64,000 bases of DNA from Xestospongia muta (lineage: Eukaryota > Porifera > Demospongiae > Haplosclerida > Petrosiidae), in contig OY848920.1 in assembly GCA_963693285.1 (NCBI GenBank), positions 8,096,954 through 8,160,953 of the forward strand, read 5' to 3'. The notes beneath the pieces were generated by a model. It was given only the letters and a program-made list of their open reading frames with translations. It ran no database searches and was not told where the DNA came from. This document shows positions 59,496 to 64,000 of this stretch, piece after piece; the stretch's first letter is position 1, and each line of letters starts with the position of its first letter. A program made the position numbers and the translations under genes.

Positions 59496-59531
59496 TTTCG
59501 GTTACGTATATAGCTAGAGTCACGAAAAAAT

Positions 59532-60299
59532 ATGGCCGTCTTATTTGACCCTTGGAACGGGAGCTTATTTTCGCCAATATATGGTTTGAACAGTGACACA
59601 GAGACACCAGACGAGTGTACCATACTTATGGACTCGGAAAGGGAGACAGAGACACCAGATGAGCGTACCATACTTGTCTTAGGTAAGGTTGGTGTTGGTA
59701 AAGCAACTTTAGCCAATCACATAATGGAAAAAAAAGTCTTCCCGGTAAAAGGACCAGTTGAGAGTGTTACACGTCTCCCAAGCCAGCAACGTTTTCACGA
59801 ATTGAAGTCTGTAAGAAAGTACACAACCATAAAAGTTTATATTATCGATACAATTGCACAATCTGAGAAAAAGAATCGATATGAAGCTATAAAATTAACA
59901 GAGAAAGTAAACTTGATCCTTTTTGTCATTCAGAGAGGTTCTCCATGGCTTACCAAAGGAGAAAGAGACCAACTGCACGAATTCATGAAGCAAAATGGTC
60001 AATTATCCAAAATATCAGCTTTGATTATAACCTTTTGCGAGGTGCTGGATCAAGCAGCCCGAGAAGAAGTTGTAGCAGACTTTAGAAGAGATAAGTATGT
60101 AGAAGAAATTGCCAAGTTCATGGAAAAGGGGATATTTACAGTCGGCTTTCCTAATCCTACGGCAATGGATGAAACAACGTATCAGCTGTTATTAGAAAAT
60201 ATAAGAGAGGATGAAAAGAAATTATATGAACTAATAGATACATGTAATCAATCATATTCTGTGAATGAAGGTAACTCGTACAAATGTACTTTAATCTAA
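59532..60299 (+). CDS. AIG1/GIMAP-like protein with degenerate GTPase motifs
   Basis: Single-exon frame of 255 residues. The AIG1-type fold is evident from TILVLGKVGVGKATLANHI (51-69), VNLILFVIQRG, ISALIITFCE and KGIFTVGFPNP, shared with the neighbour at 61751. The P-loop has Ala where the Mg-binding Ser/Thr is expected (GKVGVGKA). The switch II motif is DTIAQ rather than DTxG. GTP hydrolysis is therefore doubtful. The C-terminus CTLI is a plausible CaaX prenylation box. A roughly 16-residue direct repeat (ETPDECTIL / ETPDERTIL) precedes the P-loop. GIMAP relatives act in immune and stress responses; the role here is unknown. Confidence 0.82.
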   Translation: MAVLFDPWNGSLFSPIYGLNSDTETPDECTILMDSERETETPDERTILVLGKVGVGKATLANHIMEKKVFPVKGPVESVTRLPSQQRFHELKSVRKYTTIKVYIIDTIAQSEKKNRYEAIKLTEKVNLILFVIQRGSPWLTKGERDQLHEFMKQNGQLSKISALIITFCEVLDQAAREEVVADFRRDKYVEEIAKFMEKGIFTVGFPNPTAMDETTYQLLLENIREDEKKLYELIDTCNQSYSVNEGNSYKCTLI

Positions 60300-60781
60300 G
60301 GAGATGTTAATTGTATATATGTATCAGGACAAAACATCATTTTGATGCATGGATGTATACACACGTACGTGACTATTTTTTTACTAATTATTAATGTTCA
60401 TGTCATTACCTATTTACAAACAGTTTTATGTATTCATTTAAAGTATAGTTTTGAAATGATTAATGTTTAATACTCTTGATTTCATGTTCTCAGTCATTCA
60501 TTCTCAGTACGTTGTAGACAAAACTTTCCTAGTATGGTGCAGCAACACTGTCAATGTTAGGCAATAGTTCTGGGAGGCCAAGGGCAATAGTCATAATAAA
60601 ATGGTTCAAAACAGTTCATACTTGAGTTTTAAGTTGGCAAGGATTTGAACAAGGACCACCTGCAATTTTTTTAAGTTAACATTTTCCAGGTAGCTACATG
60701 TTATAATTATATTCATAGACTGAGTACATACAATCACCAATTTGTAGGGACAAGTTTACTGGCTGAACTCATTTACTTGTT

Positions 60782-60821
60782 GGTAAGTCAAGATCTGCAT
60801 ATATGCAGATGTTGACTTACC
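60782..60821. repeat. 40-bp near-perfect palindrome
   Basis: Arms ggtaagtcaagatctgcata and tatgcagatgttgacttacc pair with one mismatch and no loop. A partial echo (agatctagatctgca) follows at about 60831-60845. Confidence 0.7.
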
Positions 60822-61227
60822 TAGATTGTCAGATCTAGATCTGCAAGTGGGTTTCTGTAAGGTTACTTTTCATAGATGACAACTTTTTATTTTCCACCAA
60901 CAATTCTAGGTCACTGTAAAATGGGTTAGTAATCCATGGTCAAATAAATTAATTACAATTACATATAATGCATACATCACACTGCAACAACATACTGATT
61001 GAAAGTTGTGTCATTAATTGTCAAAGCAACAATGATTCTGTTATATGTCTCCTTATAGTTATACGAACAATAATTTCATGGATGCTGCTGATATACACAA
61101 TAAGCTGTCTATATAGTTGTTGCTATGTAGTCTGTACATGTGGTATCATTCCTCCATAGTACAAATATGTCCTTTTTTAGAATTAGTTTAAGTGTACAAA
61201 TTGTAGAATTCCATTGATTATGTAGCT

Positions 61228-61345
61228 ATTATTAATCAAAACAGTGTTATGTATACTTTCACATCATACTAAGTTTGCTTCATGTAACCTGTATAACAAT
61301 AATTATATTGATTAATTCAACAAATCAATTTTTACAGTGTATTGT
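61228..61345. repeat. Inverted-repeat element, right part only (copy 3)
   Basis: Matches the right half and flank of the copies at 415-610 and 46845-46990 (actttcacatcatactaag, taacctgtataacaata, aaatcaatttttacagtg). The left arm and hairpin are missing. Confidence 0.6.
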
Positions 61346-61750
61346 AACAGTGGTGAGTGTATGTGCTCCATCTATGAACAGTCACAGTGTGCACTAGATA
61401 ATTTGATTGTTGTCACCTTTATTGACATAAAATAGTACAAAAATTATAGCTTTCTCATCAAAAGTTAAAAATTGTTCATGCATAGTATAGTTTCTGATTG
61501 AGGGACAGATATCTGGATGTCAGAGGCAAACTGATTTAGATCAGAGCCTTTCCCTCATAAGGTGGGAATGGTCTGACCACTCAAAGTTATATTAGACAAG
61601 CTTAGTATATAGACATATACTATATTTTATTATAATAACATAAAAGTGCTGATATACATGCACAAATAAAGTAGAAACACTAATAAGTATATATGCAAAA
61701 AATCAACTATAAAATTCAAAGTTTATTTGGGATTATAGATATCATTATAG

Positions 61751-62482
61751 TTATAGAGGCCAACACCTTTCCCAAAACGATTCCTGCCACAATTGATCAC
61801 CCAGGTACTTTTCCTCGCAATCAACAATAAGTTTCCTCAAGATAGCTTCATCTCTTGCACTTGTATCTTTCAAAGCTTGTTTAAAAGCCTCGGGTGCCTT
61901 ATCGACCTCTGGAAATCCCACTGTATAGATGCCTTTGCCCATGAAAGCAGCAATATCTTTAGTAGCTGGGTTTTGGCGAAAATCTCTTACTATTTCTTCT
62001 CTACTTCTATCATTATCATTTTCGCAAAAGGTGATGATTAAAGCTGATATGCTTCGAATATCTCCGCCAAACCGACTACTTATAAAATTAAAAGTTTCTT
62101 TTTCTTCTGGAGTATACTTCCCCTTTCTAAACAGGAACAGCACAATATTGATACCTTCACTTACATGCTGATTAACGTAAGACTTCACATTTTTCATGCT
62201 TTTTTGGTTTGAAAGCTGATTAGTATCAAATAATCCCACAGTATCGACGACTTTAACCTTAAGACATACGTCTCCTAGGATCTTTACCTGAGCTTCTCCG
62301 TGATCAATATCTCGGCTTGTGCTTTCAACAGAGCTACTAACATGGAATTTGTTAAGTCTAAGAATGCGATTACCAAGAGTCGATTTGCCCGTTCCTGTCT
62401 TTCCTACCACAAGTATATTTCGATGTTTTACTTCTTCTGAGATCCACGCTTCGTCATTCAATGTATCAAGACTAGCAGCCAT
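61751..62482 (-). CDS. AIG1/GIMAP-like GTPase
   Basis: Single-exon frame, 243 residues from the ATG at 62482. G1 is GKTGTGKST (27-35), a threonine-rich switch region is near ESTSRD, G3 is DTVG (80-83), and the AIG1-specific region reads GINIVLFLFRKGKYTPEE. The position of the base-specificity motif has TFCEND rather than NKxD or TRxD. KGIYTVGFPEV and the helical C-terminal part match the neighbour at 59532. The protein ends CWPL, again with a cysteine at -4. GTP binding is likely; a membrane or immune role is inference. Convergent with the degenerate paralogue 1.45 kb away. Confidence 0.88.
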   Translation of the reverse strand: MAASLDTLNDEAWISEEVKHRNILVVGKTGTGKSTLGNRILRLNKFHVSSSVESTSRDIDHGEAQVKILGDVCLKVKVVDTVGLFDTNQLSNQKSMKNVKSYVNQHVSEGINIVLFLFRKGKYTPEEKETFNFISSRFGGDIRSISALIITFCENDNDRSREEIVRDFRQNPATKDIAAFMGKGIYTVGFPEVDKAPEAFKQALKDTSARDEAILRKLIVDCEEKYLGDQLWQESFWERCWPL

Positions 62483-62761
62483 AATTGAAATTTTGTTTTG
62501 TTGTTTGGATGTTACGCTGTAATTAAATGATCCACGCCTTAATTGGTCCCCTTAAACAATTTCAGGACGACATATGGTCCCCTGCTACAATACGTCTCGC
62601 TCATCCATCTTTGGTCCCTGCTGCAAAATAAAAGTTATAATGATGCTTTAGTAGTTCAAACACGTAACTATGCTTATAACACATGCTTGAGCAGTTAAAG
62701 TGGCCATGCCATGGCATATCTTGACACTTCAGTTACGTGTATCAGTTCCAGTTGTTGAAGA

Positions 62762-63265
62762 TGGCTGTTGTTCTTGAAGATTCAGAAGTTACTTTGCTTG
62801 TGCATTGTTTAGATATTCAAAAGATAAGGTATATCCAGATGACTAAAATAACAATGAAAAAAGAAGCATCAGGAAAAAGCAGAAGAGTTAGTTGTTTAAT
62901 GCTTTATGTTTGATGTGTTTACAAATTAAAATAGTAACAGTGAGGATTTAGGGGGTGGGGATCAGTTTAATACATAATAAAGTATGCACTTCCTGCCGGA
63001 AAAATAGGCACTACCACAATTATTATAAATTTTATACTTATTTGCTATTATAAGTTTACGTGATTTAACTGAACGTGTGGTAAACGAGGTAAAGTCAGCC
63101 ATTTATAATACATTAATTCTGTTAGAGATGAGCTATTTAGATAATTTACTCTTTTTTAATTTAAGGAGACAAGTTGCTAAAGTGATAAAGAGAGGCTGGG
63201 TAATTCCAGAAATAATGTTAGTGTATAATATTATAATATACATAATGTACATGTAATTGGATTAG
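62762..63265 (+). CDS. Possible small gene, unrecognised, low support
   Basis: A possible first exon at 62762-62828 reads MAVVLEDSEVTLLVHC and ends at a GTATAT donor. An acceptor near 63054 (tattataag) opens a frame LRDLTERVVNEVKSA continuing to RRQVAKVIKRGWVIPE and a stop near 63262. The join is in frame. No family is recognised, the donor is weak and the boundaries are guesses. Confidence 0.25.
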
Positions 63266-64000
63266 CAGCAAGCACGTTGTGGTACAAATCATAACAATAA
63301 TAATATTGATTTATTTCTAATCTTTAATATGTCCTCCTTAAATGACTTTAACTGCCTGTAGCTTCAACATGGATGAAACTAAACTTCTGCCATACTTGTA
63401 GAAAACTGACCAATGAAATTGCATAAAGATTGATTTCATTTTTATAAATATTATCAAATCTTGGTATAAACCTCCCAGGAATGTTAACAGTCACTAAACT
63501 TGTACACACTACATGGTAGAAGTTATAGCCTTATATCTGCATGTTCAATCAATTCAATAATAATAAATACACATCTCAGTATACTTTCTACTGACTTATT
63601 AAATCTCACACCTTTGGTGCTTGGTTCAATATATTCAGTAGAAACCTTTACCTCTATAACATTACATATGTTTTTTTCAAAGTGGATATAATGTGTATTC
63701 TTACTGCAATTGGTCCTTTGTATAGTTAATATTTATTTTTAAGGGGTGGGATCATTATCAGTGGGATCAATATCACAATATACAATAAAGTATTAAATTG
63801 CTGTCATACAAATAGTCTCTATATACTTTTTATTACTTCTGAGGAATAACGTTATGACTATATTAGGTATTCCAAGAAGTGTGAGGGGGAGAGATGGGCA
63901 GCTGTGACCCAAAACAAAAAAGAAGCTTAAATAGCTTACCCACAGCTTTGATAGCAGGAACCTACTATACCTCCTAAAATGACGAAGCAGCCACTGTGAC
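63266..64000. other. Right end of window, no gene seen
   Basis: AT-rich. The gtgggatcatt ... caataaagtatt stretch at 63744-63795 weakly echoes 62950-62985 and 2645-2690, hinting at another dispersed repeat. Confidence 0.35.

Larger units (their letters stand above)
60300..61750. other. Spacer between the two AIG1-like genes
   Basis: No gene seen. It contains a 40-bp near-perfect palindrome at 60782-60821 and a dispersed repeat copy at 61228-61345. Confidence 0.4.

Overview
The window looks like nuclear DNA of an early-branching animal, most likely a demosponge close to Amphimedon queenslandica. It is AT-rich, with short introns flanked by GT/AG, closely packed genes, abundant small inverted-repeat elements, AIG1-type GTPases, a giant death-domain/ankyrin gene and a cluster of secreted fibrinogen-related (FReD-like) genes. 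The species is inferred from gene content only. Exon structures were read by hand from splice sites, frame continuity and family similarity.

Layout. 1-17.2 kb: a minus-strand cluster of FReD-like secreted protein genes. It holds one partial gene at the window edge, two complete genes, a 1,256-bp tandem array of C-terminally truncated copies, and several pseudogenes. One pseudogene is split by an internally deleted Ty3-type LTR retrotransposon with intact LTRs, a recognisable primer-binding site and polypurine tract, and a 5-bp target duplication. 18.2-25.3 kb: a complete 10-exon uroporphyrinogen decarboxylase gene (UROD, heme synthesis, minus strand). Its seventh intron contains another complete FReD-like gene on the same strand. 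25.5-31.7 kb: a complete 15-exon DNA primase large subunit gene (PRIM2, plus strand), head-to-head with UROD across a 232-bp promoter that carries a consensus E2F site. 32.0-36.6 kb: an assembly gap between inverted arms, then a second, slightly diverged copy of the 3' half of PRIM2 that is either a segmental duplication or a misplaced allele. 36.65-37.3 kb: an unusual (TA)n/(CGAT)n satellite.

37.7-45.6 kb: a minus-strand gene with three death-like domains, a roughly 200-residue unnamed domain present twice, and about 40 ankyrin repeats, almost all in one 7-kb exon. 46-48.4 kb: a 51-bp minisatellite, small inverted-repeat elements and a short ORF with a perfect 2A ribosome-skipping motif after a hydrophobic segment. 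48.6-52.2 kb: a 10-exon AlaX-type alanyl-tRNA trans-editing gene, divergent from 52.4-56.8 kb, a complete 17-exon germ cell-less (GMCL1-like) BTB gene; an X-box-like palindrome lies between them. A decayed duplicate of the GMCL1 3' exons follows. 59.0-62.5 kb: a cysteine-rich ORF relic and two convergent AIG1/GIMAP-type genes, one with intact GTPase motifs and one with degenerate motifs, both ending with a cysteine at position -4.

The housekeeping genes sit in two divergent pairs (UROD/PRIM2 and AlaX/GMCL1). The FReD-like, ankyrin-death and AIG1 genes are the fast-changing, possibly immune-related component.
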